This document shows positions 18,059 through 25,980 of a stretch of 64,000 nucleotides of DNA, one piece after another. The DNA comes from VXPQ01 sp965117025 (GTDB lineage Bacteria; Bacteroidota; Rhodothermia; Rhodothermales; VXPQ01), in the NCBI GenBank assembly GCA_965117025.1, contig OZ220746.1:2790001-2854000 (forward strand), given 5' to 3'. The translations under genes were made by a program, and so were the position numbers. Numbering within the stretch: position 1 is the first letter of the stretch; the number at the start of each line of letters is the position of its first letter. The notes beneath the pieces are model-generated. The model was not told the DNA's origin. It did no database searches and saw only the letters and a list, made by a program, of their open reading frames with translations.

Positions 18059-18985
18059 TTACGCCGGATCAGATTGCCTTGCCAGATACCGTTCAATAAG
18101 GGTCATCCTGAGAGAAGGGTCGGAAATAGCGGCGATCCCGACGGTGGCATGCCGGGCGCGCAGGACGGTTGCTGCGCGGAGACCTGCTTCGTTGTCCGCG
18201 GTTATGAGGAGCAGACCCGCGGGGATATCTCCCGGGGTCTTGAATTCATCCGGGCTTGGATCCGTCAATATGACCGCATGAATGCGGGAATCGGTTTGGG
18301 CTGTGTGCAGGATCGTTTTCGCGGACAGGCCCTGTGCGAGCAGATGCACGGATGGAGCGCCGAGCATATCGATCAGCGCGGTAATATCCGGGGAGACGCC
18401 GGGTTCGATACGCGCGACCATACAAGCTCTGCCCGGCGTCAAACACTGTGCAAGTTGATGCGGGTCCGGAGAAGGCGTAGACGAGGCCGTGACGTACAGG
18501 CAGGGCGTTTGCGTCGGAGATCCGGGGGCGAGAGAAACGCGCTGGACTCCTTTCGGCAGAGAACTTTCTACCGGGCCCAGGCGGGATTCCGCACGGCTGC
18601 AAAACTCGATCAGGATATTGGATGTCTGCCTGGGGTGTAAGAAAAAGATCGTTTTGCCGCCTGCGCCGGGACGCGGGGCAGGGTCGATCGGTTCGTAGCC
18701 TGCTTCGCGGGCGCGCCGGTACGTATCGTCGATATCTTCGACTTCAAAGGCGAGGTGATGCAGGCCGTCTCCCCGCTTGCGAAGGAATCGGGCAACCGGC
18801 GAGGTTTCGTCGAGCGCTTCGAGCAGTTCGAGTTGTGCGGTCCCGCTTGACACGAAAGAGACATGTATCCCATCCCTTTCGAGCGTTTCGGACAAATAGC
18901 ATGATTCGGCCAGCAGATCCCGGAGCACTTCGAGTATGCGATCCGTATCCGTCGTCGCTATACCGACATGGTCGAGTCGGGGCAT
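18059..18985 (-). CDS. Methylmalonyl-CoA epimerase-like protein fused to an alpha/beta-hydrolase-like tail
   Basis: 308 residues from the ATG at 18985 (MPRLDHVGIATTD). Residues 1-135 are a VOC metalloenzyme domain very close to methylmalonyl-CoA epimerase: metal ligands are His6, the His in GLHHLAFEV and the Glu in ILIEFCS. The remaining ~170 residues are not part of that family; VHLLAQGLSAKTILH...HAVILTDP recalls the nucleophile-elbow region of alpha/beta hydrolases, but the elbow reads GLSAK, not GxSxG, so it may be inactive. An in-frame start at 19231 would run through the hairpin repeat and Pho-box region and is rejected. First gene of the uvrC-spmA-spmB run. Confidence 0.8.
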   Translation of the reverse strand: MPRLDHVGIATTDTDRILEVLRDLLAESCYLSETLERDGIHVSFVSSGTAQLELLEALDETSPVARFLRKRGDGLHHLAFEVEDIDDTYRRAREAGYEPIDPAPRPGAGGKTIFFLHPRQTSNILIEFCSRAESRLGPVESSLPKGVQRVSLAPGSPTQTPCLYVTASSTPSPDPHQLAQCLTPGRACMVARIEPGVSPDITALIDMLGAPSVHLLAQGLSAKTILHTAQTDSRIHAVILTDPSPDEFKTPGDIPAGLLLITADNEAGLRAATVLRARHATVGIAAISDPSLRMTLIERYLARQSDPA

Positions 18986-19080
18986 GATGGTTGTGGCATG
19001 GTCCGGAAGGACAGCGTGTCTGTTTGCCTGCCTTGTGCGCATGGAACGGGAGGCGGCATATCCCGTTCCGCTTAAGCAGC

Positions 19081-19109
19081 CTCTGAGCTTTGCGGACTTG
19101 ATCAGAGGT
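19081..19109. repeat. Intergenic hairpin repeat, full copy A
   Basis: CCTCTGA and TCAGAGG form a 7-bp stem around a 15-nt loop, GCTTTGCGGACTTGA. The core CTCTGAGCTTTGCGGACTT followed by RATCAGAG is shared with the copy at 29960-29998. It lies between the divergent epimerase-like and pstS genes, just upstream of the Pho-box-like sequence. Confidence 0.75.
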
Positions 19110-19113
19110 TCCT

Positions 19114-19155
19114 TAACATTCCGGTAACACCTCCTGACGTGTTTTTTGCTATAGT
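19114..19155 (+). promoter_or_regulatory. Pho-box-like promoter of the pst operon
   Basis: TTAACA at 19114-19119 and GTAACA at 19125-19130 form an 11-bp-spaced direct repeat, the spacing used by PhoB/PhoP response regulators. A -10-like TATAGT follows at 19150-19155, with no good -35 element at the right distance, as is usual for promoters needing an activator. The assignment is from pattern and position upstream of pstS. Confidence 0.55.
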
Positions 19156-19283
19156 GTGCTGTTCTGTACCATTTGTGCGCCAGGGAATGTTCGAGCCTGT
19201 TCTCGCATGCTGTCCTTGCTTTCCCGATCACTATGTTTTTCTCTAACGCTATGTCTTTCCCAGCGGCTATTCCGCCAGTTTCG

Positions 19284-20375
19284 ATGAAACGTTTCGTACA
19301 GCATGCTGCACTCCTTCTGTTGCTGTTCGTTTATCTGATGGTAGTGAGCGGCTGCGGAGGAGACGTCGCCGAGGGTGAACTCTCCGGGGCTGTGCAGATA
19401 GACGGCTCCAGTACGGTGTACCCGATTACGGAAGCCGTCGCCGAGGAATTCATGATCGCCCATGGACGTGCCCGGGTTACGGTGGGCGTTAGCGGCACGG
19501 GCGGCGGATTCAGCAAATTTCTTCGAGGCGAAACCGATATAAACGACGCCTCCCGGGTGATCAAATCCAGCGAAATGGAACTGGCTGAAGAGGAGGGGAT
19601 CGATTTTATCGAGCTCCCGGTGGCATACGATGGGTTGGCGGTGGTCGTGCATCCGGACAATGACTGGGCCGAATGCCTGACGGTGGATGAACTGCGGGCG
19701 ATCTGGGAGCCCGGCAGTCAAGTCAATAACTGGAGCGAGGTGCGTCCCGGTTTTCCTGATCGCGAGCTTGCCTTGTATGGCCCTGGTACGGACAGCGGCA
19801 CCTACGATTATTTTACCGAAGCCGTGGGGGGTGAATCGGGCGCCAGCCGCTCCGATTTCACGGCGAGCGAGGATGACAATGTGCTCGTGCAGGGCATTGC
19901 CGGCGATCCCCATGCACTTGGATTCTTCGGCATTGCCTATTACGAAGAAAATGCGGAGCGACTCAAATTGCTGGCCGTCGATGACGGCGATCCGGACAAT
20001 GGGGAGGGATGTGTGTTGCCTTCGCTCGCGACCGTCAAAAACGGCACGTATGCGCCGCTTTCCCGTGCGCTGTTCATCTATGTGCGCCCTGTTTCTGCAG
20101 AAAACGAGATTGTCCGGGAATTTGTCCATTTTTACCTTGCCCGCGGCGGGGAGCTGGCCGGGGAAGTCGGGTATGTCCCGCTCACCGACGAGGAATATGA
20201 TCTTGCGATGGAGCGCTTCGAGCGCCGTGTTACGGGCACTATGTTCGGTGAAGAAGCGCATGTGGGCGTGACGATGCGCGAACTGTTGACGCGGTACATG
20301 TCTGCGGAATTGTCATCCGGCGAACCGGACTCCGAGGCGCCCGGTTCGCTTTCCGCTCAACCTGGAAGCGAATAG
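19284..20375 (+). CDS. pstS: Phosphate ABC transporter substrate-binding lipoprotein
   Basis: 363 residues from the ATG at 19284. A lipoprotein signal (LLLLLFVYLMVVSGC) ends at a Cys, so the protein is lipid-anchored. The phosphate-binding fold shows VQIDGSSTVYPITEAVAEEF, GVSGTGGGFSKFLRGETDI and GTDSGTYDYF, the Ser/Thr/Asp motifs that grip phosphate in PstS. The extended in-frame start at 19173 would lie close to the predicted transcription start and mask the lipobox. First gene of pstSCAB-phoU, preceded by a Pho-box-like repeat, so phosphate-starvation control is likely. Confidence 0.95.
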   Translation: MKRFVQHAALLLLLFVYLMVVSGCGGDVAEGELSGAVQIDGSSTVYPITEAVAEEFMIAHGRARVTVGVSGTGGGFSKFLRGETDINDASRVIKSSEMELAEEEGIDFIELPVAYDGLAVVVHPDNDWAECLTVDELRAIWEPGSQVNNWSEVRPGFPDRELALYGPGTDSGTYDYFTEAVGGESGASRSDFTASEDDNVLVQGIAGDPHALGFFGIAYYEENAERLKLLAVDDGDPDNGEGCVLPSLATVKNGTYAPLSRALFIYVRPVSAENEIVREFVHFYLARGGELAGEVGYVPLTDEEYDLAMERFERRVTGTMFGEEAHVGVTMRELLTRYMSAELSSGEPDSEAPGSLSAQPGSE

Positions 20376-20391
20376 GGTCTTTCACGGACGC

Positions 20392-21342
20392 ATGACCGGT
20401 TCACAGCACGTGTCGAAAGGATCGCTCGCAAGAGCACATGGTGGTGAGGACTTGTCCGTCAACCTGTTTCGCAGCCCGAAAGAACGGGCGGTCGAATATG
20501 CATTGGGCTTCTGCACGCTCGTCAGTGTGTTGACCACGCTGGGGATTGCTGCGGTCCTCATTTTTGAATCCCTGAATTTCTTCGCAGAGGTTTCGATCAT
20601 CGAGTTTCTGACCGAAACGCGATGGACTCCCCAGTTCACGGAGAAGCATTTCGGAATATGGCCTCTCCTGTCAGGCACTCTTCTCATTACAGTTATTGCG
20701 GCGCTTGTGGCGCTTCCGATCGGCCTCATGAGCGCTATCTTTATTGCCGAATACGCCCCCTCGCGCGTACGGAAGGTACTGAAGCCGGGCCTTGAGTTGC
20801 TTGCAGGCATACCGACCGTGGTGTACGGCTATTTCGCCCTGACCTTCATGACGCCCCTGCTGCAGAACGTTATCCCGGGCCTCAATATCTACAATGCGCT
20901 CAGCGCGGGCATGGTGGTAGGCGTCATGATCATTCCCATGGTGTCTTCCTTGAGCGAAGATGCGATTCGCGCGGTGCCCCGCTCGCTTGCCGAGGGCGCC
21001 TATGCACTCGGCGCTACCCGGATCGAGGTCGTGTTGCGGGTCATGGTTCCGGGCGCGATCAGTGGCATTATGGCGAGTTTTATTCTGGCGCTTAGCCGCG
21101 CTGTCGGCGAGACGATGATCGTCACCCTGGCTGCCGGGGCTATGCCTAACCTTACGGCGAATCCCACGGAATCGGTGCAGACCATGACGGCTTTTATCGT
21201 AAATGTGAGCCTGGGAGACACGCCGCAGGGCACCGTCGAGTTCTACAGCCTCTTTGCGGTGGGTCTGGTGCTGTTTCTGATGACGCTTAGCATGAATTTC
21301 CTGGCGAACCTCATTATTCGTAAATACCGCGAACGGTACTGA
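20392..21342 (+). CDS. pstC: Phosphate ABC transporter permease PstC
   Basis: 316 residues with six predicted membrane spans and an N-terminal cytoplasmic stretch. The BPD-transporter loop EGAYALGATRIEVVLRVMVPGAISG contacts PstB. Together with PstA it forms the inner-membrane phosphate channel. It starts 16 bp after pstS and ends 3 bp before pstA. Confidence 0.95.
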   Translation: MTGSQHVSKGSLARAHGGEDLSVNLFRSPKERAVEYALGFCTLVSVLTTLGIAAVLIFESLNFFAEVSIIEFLTETRWTPQFTEKHFGIWPLLSGTLLITVIAALVALPIGLMSAIFIAEYAPSRVRKVLKPGLELLAGIPTVVYGYFALTFMTPLLQNVIPGLNIYNALSAGMVVGVMIIPMVSSLSEDAIRAVPRSLAEGAYALGATRIEVVLRVMVPGAISGIMASFILALSRAVGETMIVTLAAGAMPNLTANPTESVQTMTAFIVNVSLGDTPQGTVEFYSLFAVGLVLFLMTLSMNFLANLIIRKYRERY

Positions 21343-21345
21343 CCT

Positions 21346-22224
21346 GTGACCCCCTCGCAACAATATGACGAACGTCTTGAGAAGCGGCGCCGCAGGGGGC
21401 TGATTTTCAGTAGTTTGCTGTTTGTGGCCACGGTGTCGGGACTGGTGGTGCTCATCACGCTGATCGTGGATGTCGTTGTCCAGGGGGGGCAATGGCTCGA
21501 TTGGGGATTTCTGACCAGTTTCCCCTCGCGTATCCCGGAACGGGCCGGCATCAAGTCGGCTATTGTCGGTTCCATATGGATGATTTTGCTGACGGCGGGT
21601 ATCTCGGTGCCCATCGGGGTGGCGTCGGCCCTGTATCTTGAAGAATATGCGCCCCGCGGCTGGTTTCTGAAACTGATCCAGATCAACATCAATAATCTTG
21701 CGGGTATTCCCTCGGTGGTCTACGGCATTCTGGGCCTGGCGCTCTTCGTGCGCTTCTTTGCCCTTGGCCGCAGCCTGCTTGCAGGCGCCCTGACCATGGC
21801 GTTGTTGATTTTGCCCATCATCGTCATCAGTGCCCAGGAGGCGTTGCGCGCCATTCCTTTGGGTATTCGGGAGAGCGCCTTTGCGCTTGGCGCTACGCGC
21901 CGGCAGGTCATCTGGAGTCATCTTTTACCCATGTCGGCTCCGAGCATCATGACCGGAGTGATCCTTGCATTGAGCCGGGCTATCGGGGAAACAGCGCCCC
22001 TCATTATGATCGGCGCCCTGACATTCATCGCGTTCCTTCCCACCAGTGCGCTGGATCCGTTTACGGTGTTGCCCATACAGATATTCAACTGGACGGCGCG
22101 TCCGCAAGCGGACTTTCAGGGATTGGCCGCAGCAGGCATCATTATCCTGATGATCGTGCTTTTTCTTATGAATCTGAGCGCGATTCTGCTGCGGAATCAT
22201 TTTGAGAAGTACCGGTTGAGATAA
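21346..22224 (+). CDS. pstA: Phosphate ABC transporter permease PstA
   Basis: 292 residues with six predicted membrane spans and the permease loop ESAFALGATRRQVIWSHLLP. The start is a GTG 3 bp after the pstC stop; no ATG nearby fits. Partner of PstC in the phosphate channel. Confidence 0.95.
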   Translation: MTPSQQYDERLEKRRRRGLIFSSLLFVATVSGLVVLITLIVDVVVQGGQWLDWGFLTSFPSRIPERAGIKSAIVGSIWMILLTAGISVPIGVASALYLEEYAPRGWFLKLIQININNLAGIPSVVYGILGLALFVRFFALGRSLLAGALTMALLILPIIVISAQEALRAIPLGIRESAFALGATRRQVIWSHLLPMSAPSIMTGVILALSRAIGETAPLIMIGALTFIAFLPTSALDPFTVLPIQIFNWTARPQADFQGLAAAGIIILMIVLFLMNLSAILLRNHFEKYRLR

Positions 22225-22244
22225 CGAGACGTAATGGTTACCCT

Positions 22245-23042
22245 ATGGAAACGAACGAACGCAACGTGTTGATGACCAACGGGCAATCCGCGCCGAAGAA
22301 CGCCAAGGTGCGTGTCGAGAACCTTGATTTCTGGTACGACACGAACCATGTGCTCAAGAATGTTTTGCTGGACATTCAGGCCAATGAAGTGACGGCGCTC
22401 ATTGGCCCTTCCGGCTGCGGGAAGAGCACGCTTTTGCGTTGTTTTAACCGGATGAACGAGCTGATTCCGGGCGCCCGGCTCGAAGGCAGCGTACTTATTG
22501 ACGGGCGGGATATTTACCGTAATGCGGACCCGGTCATGGTGCGACGGCGCGTCGGGATGGTGTTTCAGAAGCCCAATCCCTTCCCCAAGACCATTTACGA
22601 AAATGTGATCTGGGGTGCGCGCGTCAATGGCTACAAAGGCAATGAAGCCGAACTTGTGGAGGAATGTCTCCGGAAAGCGGCGCTATGGGACGAAGTGAAG
22701 GACCGGCTCAATGCACATGCCTACGGCCTTAGCGGGGGACAACAGCAGCGTTTGTGCATTGCCCGTACGCTGGCTGTCGCGCCGGATGTCGTGTTGATGG
22801 ACGAGCCGGCGAGTGCGCTCGATCCGATCGCCACGGCCAAACTGGAGGAAACGATTCTGCAACTGAAGGAACGCTATACGATTATTATCGTTACTCATAA
22901 TATGCAACAGGCCGGAAGAATTAGCGACCGTACCGCATTTTTCTATCTGGGTGAATTGGTTGAGGTCGATGCCACCGACCAGCTTTTCACCCGCCCGGCG
23001 CGGAAACGGACGGAAGATTATATAACCGGCAGATTCGGTTAG
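22245..23042 (+). CDS. pstB: Phosphate ABC transporter ATP-binding protein
   Basis: 265 residues. Walker A is GPSGCGKST, the Q-loop is VFQKPNPFPKTIYENV (typical of PstB), the signature is LSGGQQQRLCIART and Walker B is VVLMDEPASALD. The C-terminus TEDYITGRFG is the standard PstB ending. It powers phosphate import through PstCA. The stop TAG is followed directly by GGCCTGTT, a sequence also found after two other stops in this window. Confidence 0.97.
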   Translation: METNERNVLMTNGQSAPKNAKVRVENLDFWYDTNHVLKNVLLDIQANEVTALIGPSGCGKSTLLRCFNRMNELIPGARLEGSVLIDGRDIYRNADPVMVRRRVGMVFQKPNPFPKTIYENVIWGARVNGYKGNEAELVEECLRKAALWDEVKDRLNAHAYGLSGGQQQRLCIARTLAVAPDVVLMDEPASALDPIATAKLEETILQLKERYTIIIVTHNMQQAGRISDRTAFFYLGELVEVDATDQLFTRPARKRTEDYITGRFG

Positions 23043-23097
23043 GGCCTGTTTTTTCATGTTTTGTCGGCTTGTTTCTCCATAGGCCGAAAATTGACCC

Positions 23098-23808
23098 ATG
23101 GCGACACCTGCACAATCAAGTCGGCAGCTCGACGAAGAATTGGCGGTTCTTCGCCAGTTGCTTTCCGACATGTCGGAGCTGGTTGAGGAACAGGTAGCCA
23201 ATGCCATTAATGCGGTGTCCAGCAATGATGTAGAGTTGGCCCGGCAGGTGCGGGCGAAGGATGACGACGTGGACCGGCTCGAACTGGAAGTGGATTACCA
23301 GTGCGAGCGCATCCTTGCCTTGTTTACTCCTGTGGCAGTCGATCTGCGGTTCATTATTTCGGCGGTCAAGATCAATACGGACCTGGAGCGGGTAGGCGAC
23401 CACGCCAAAAATCTTGCCAAGCACGTGTGCCTTACCGGTCTTTCCACCGAGTTGGTGGCGGAGACGAACATTCGGGAAATGGCGGACGAGGTGCGCTGGA
23501 TGTTGCGAAATGCGCACGAAGCTTTTTTCCGGAAAGATCAGGTCCTGGCGCGTCAAATCATAGCGTACGACCAACGTGTGGATCGGCTGTACGAGGAAAT
23601 GATTACTACGACCGGGCGGCTTATTCGGACCTATTCCGATCAGGCCGACGAGATTATTCATCTTGTTCATATCGGTAAGTCGGTCGAACGCATGGCCGAT
23701 CATGCAAAAAACATTGGCAAAGTCGTTGTCTTTCTGGTGGAAGGTGTGGATATACGACACCAGGGTGTGGATCGTAATCCGGACCGGAGCATATCGCAGG
23801 CGACCTAA
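23098..23808 (+). CDS. phoU: Phosphate uptake regulator PhoU
   Basis: 236 residues, all-helical, with two PhoU repeats carrying the metal-binding signatures RVGDHAKNLAKHV and RMADHAKNIGKVV. PhoU mediates inhibition of the PhoR kinase by the Pst transporter when phosphate is plentiful. It is the last gene of the pst operon, 55 bp after pstB. No phoR or phoB lies in the window. Confidence 0.96.
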   Translation: MATPAQSSRQLDEELAVLRQLLSDMSELVEEQVANAINAVSSNDVELARQVRAKDDDVDRLELEVDYQCERILALFTPVAVDLRFIISAVKINTDLERVGDHAKNLAKHVCLTGLSTELVAETNIREMADEVRWMLRNAHEAFFRKDQVLARQIIAYDQRVDRLYEEMITTTGRLIRTYSDQADEIIHLVHIGKSVERMADHAKNIGKVVVFLVEGVDIRHQGVDRNPDRSISQAT

Positions 23809-23858
23809 CCGCTACGCCCTAAGCAACAATAACCTTCACGTCAGGAGGCGAGCGTTTC

Positions 23859-24956
23859 ATGATCGCAGGCCGATGGGTTTTTTGCGCAAGCCTTTTTGCA
23901 GTCCTGTTTACGGCGGCGCCTGCCACGGGTCAGCAGGTGGTTAGCTATGGAGCGGATTTTCTTGCAACCGGCGCCGGTGGGCGGGCACTGGGTATGGGAG
24001 GAGCCCATATTGCGCTGGCGGACGATGTGAGTGCAGGCTACTGGAATCCCGCCGGACTCAGCCGGACGGTGTTTCCGGAAATCGAATATATGCATGCAGA
24101 GCGCTTTGCCGGGATCGTTTCGTTTGATTACGGAGCTGTTTCGTGGCCTGTCAATGCCCGTTCGACGCTGGGGGCCTCATTCTTCCGGAGCGGCGTGAAC
24201 GATATAAAAAACACGCTCGATGCGTGGGATCCTGAGCGCAACCAGCCTCGACCTCATTCCGAAGAGCACATTTCCAGTTTTTCAGCGGCGGATGCTGCAT
24301 TCTTCGTTAGTTATTCCCGTCTTGTACGCACGAACCTCGCTGCTGGCGTGACCGCGAAGATCGTCCGCCGGAGCATCGGTGATTTTGCCGATGCCTGGGG
24401 GTACAGTTTCGATGTAGGGGGGCTGTATCGGCGCGGAGCGTTCATTGCGGGCGTCAACTTGCAGGACGCTGCGGGCATGAGGCAATCCTGGAACGTAAAT
24501 CGGGGTCTCCTTTCGAACATCCAGGATGTTTTTGGCCAAACGATTCCCCGGGGCGGCGTGGAAACCGTGCTACCGCTTCTGCGGATCGGATCGGGGTATG
24601 TCCTGGACTTCGGGGTACACCATATCACGCTGGGTCTGGATGTGGATATGGCTTTTGAGGGGCAGCAAGCCTATGCGTTGCACACAGGAGGGGTATCGTA
24701 TCATCCCCGTCTGGGCGTGGAATACGGTTTTCGGAACGTCATCGCGTTGCGCGCAGGATTTACCGATATCCTCAAATCCGAGCGGGAGGGCTGGGATGCC
24801 GCCCCGACGGTAGGAGCGGGCTTGCATTTGGGCCGACTGGCTATCAATTACGGGTTTGGCAATTTTGCAGGCCTTGCTTCCGATCTCGGCTATACCCATC
24901 GCATATCGGCCCGGGTCGTCCTGGCCCGTGCGGCATGGCGGCGCGCTGCCGAATGA
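23859..24956 (+). CDS. PorV/PorQ-like outer-membrane beta-barrel protein
   Basis: 365 residues with a signal peptide ending at ATGQQ. The N-terminal motif GADFLATGAGGRALGMGGAHIALADD, followed by YWNPAGL, is the hallmark of the PorV/PorQ (UPF0164) family, related to FadL-type barrels. In Bacteroidota PorV shuttles type IX cargo to the attachment complex, but many paralogues have unknown roles; no other type IX gene is visible here. It follows phoU by 50 bp and may be a separate unit. Confidence 0.8.
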   Translation: MIAGRWVFCASLFAVLFTAAPATGQQVVSYGADFLATGAGGRALGMGGAHIALADDVSAGYWNPAGLSRTVFPEIEYMHAERFAGIVSFDYGAVSWPVNARSTLGASFFRSGVNDIKNTLDAWDPERNQPRPHSEEHISSFSAADAAFFVSYSRLVRTNLAAGVTAKIVRRSIGDFADAWGYSFDVGGLYRRGAFIAGVNLQDAAGMRQSWNVNRGLLSNIQDVFGQTIPRGGVETVLPLLRIGSGYVLDFGVHHITLGLDVDMAFEGQQAYALHTGGVSYHPRLGVEYGFRNVIALRAGFTDILKSEREGWDAAPTVGAGLHLGRLAINYGFGNFAGLASDLGYTHRISARVVLARAAWRRAAE

Positions 24957-25005
24957 TTGCCGTATATGTATATTGCGGGATCTCCGTTTTCCCGGATATT
25001 CCGGC

Positions 25006-25980
25006 ATGGACCACTTGAAATTCACATCGGAATCCGTCCCCCGCCGTACGGTGGCGCTTGTGGTGCCCCTTTACAACGAGGAGGCGGTAGCGTCCCTCCT
25101 TATCAGCGAGATCGAGGCCTTTCGGGAAGCGCATCCGGAAGTTGTGGAAGTGATCCTCGTGGACGACGGCAGCCGGGATGGCACTGCAGAGAAAGTGCGC
25201 GCCCTCACCGCCGGCAAACCCGGCTATGTGCTGGCGCAATTTTCGCGCAATTTCGGCCATCAGGTCGCCATTACGGCGGGTATGGAATTCGTAACTGCGG
25301 ATGCCGCGATTATCATGGACGCGGATTTACAAGATCCGCTTTCGGTGGCCGCGAGGATGATCGACAAGTGGCGGGAGGGGTACGATGTCGTCTACGGCCT
25401 CCGCGAGGAGCGGGAAGGGGAAACGATGTTCAAGCGCGCCACTGCCTGGCTGTTCTACCGTTTCTTCAATCACATGACGGATGTGCAGGCCCCGATAGAT
25501 ACGGGGGATTTCCGGTTGGTCAGCCGTCCCGTAATGGATGCCTACCGCCGTCTTGGCGAGAGCAAGCCGTTCGTGCGGGGGTTGGTTGCCTGGCTGGGTT
25601 TCGAGCAGACGGGGATCCGGTACCGGCGGCCTCCTCGTGCGGCGGGCAGGCCCAAGTACTCTTTCCGGAAATCTCTTCGCCTTGCCGTCGATAGCATTAC
25701 GTCGTTCTCTCAGAAGCCGCTATGGTATGCCGTAGGCATCGGAATGACGATTTCGCTCTTGTCGATCGTGGGCATTGCCTGGGCGCTGCTGCAGAAATAT
25801 GTGTTCGGGGGTGTGGTCCCCGGCTGGACATCGCTTATCTTTGTCGCGTTTTTTTTCGGGGGGATCCAGTTGTTTTTCCTCGGCGTGACGGGAGCGTATC
25901 TGGCGCGAGTGTATGAAGAAGTGAAGGGGCGCCCCCGATACCTGCTTCGGGACGTGTGGCGGTCTAACGGGGATACTTAG
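25006..25980 (+). CDS. Family 2 glycosyltransferase, GtrB/DPM1-like with two C-terminal membrane spans
   Basis: 324 residues from the ATG at 25006. The GT-A fold shows VPLYNEEAVASLL, VDDGSRDGT, the metal-binding DADLQDP and DTGDFRLVSRPV. Two membrane spans near residues 245-310 match bactoprenol glucosyltransferases (GtrB), which load a sugar on polyprenyl phosphate for transfer across the membrane. A longer frame from 24856 overlaps the preceding gene. Its TAG stop and the TAA of the convergent eboF gene share bases (25977-25980), and a GGGCCT/AGGCCC hairpin covers this junction. Confidence 0.9.
   Translation: MDHLKFTSESVPRRTVALVVPLYNEEAVASLLISEIEAFREAHPEVVEVILVDDGSRDGTAEKVRALTAGKPGYVLAQFSRNFGHQVAITAGMEFVTADAAIIMDADLQDPLSVAARMIDKWREGYDVVYGLREEREGETMFKRATAWLFYRFFNHMTDVQAPIDTGDFRLVSRPVMDAYRRLGESKPFVRGLVAWLGFEQTGIRYRRPPRAAGRPKYSFRKSLRLAVDSITSFSQKPLWYAVGIGMTISLLSIVGIAWALLQKYVFGGVVPGWTSLIFVAFFFGGIQLFFLGVTGAYLARVYEEVKGRPRYLLRDVWRSNGDT

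Noticed and set aside
18986..19231. N-terminal extension of the epimerase-like gene
   Set aside because: The extension runs through the hairpin repeat and Pho-box region, and the VOC domain starts exactly at MPRLDHVG.
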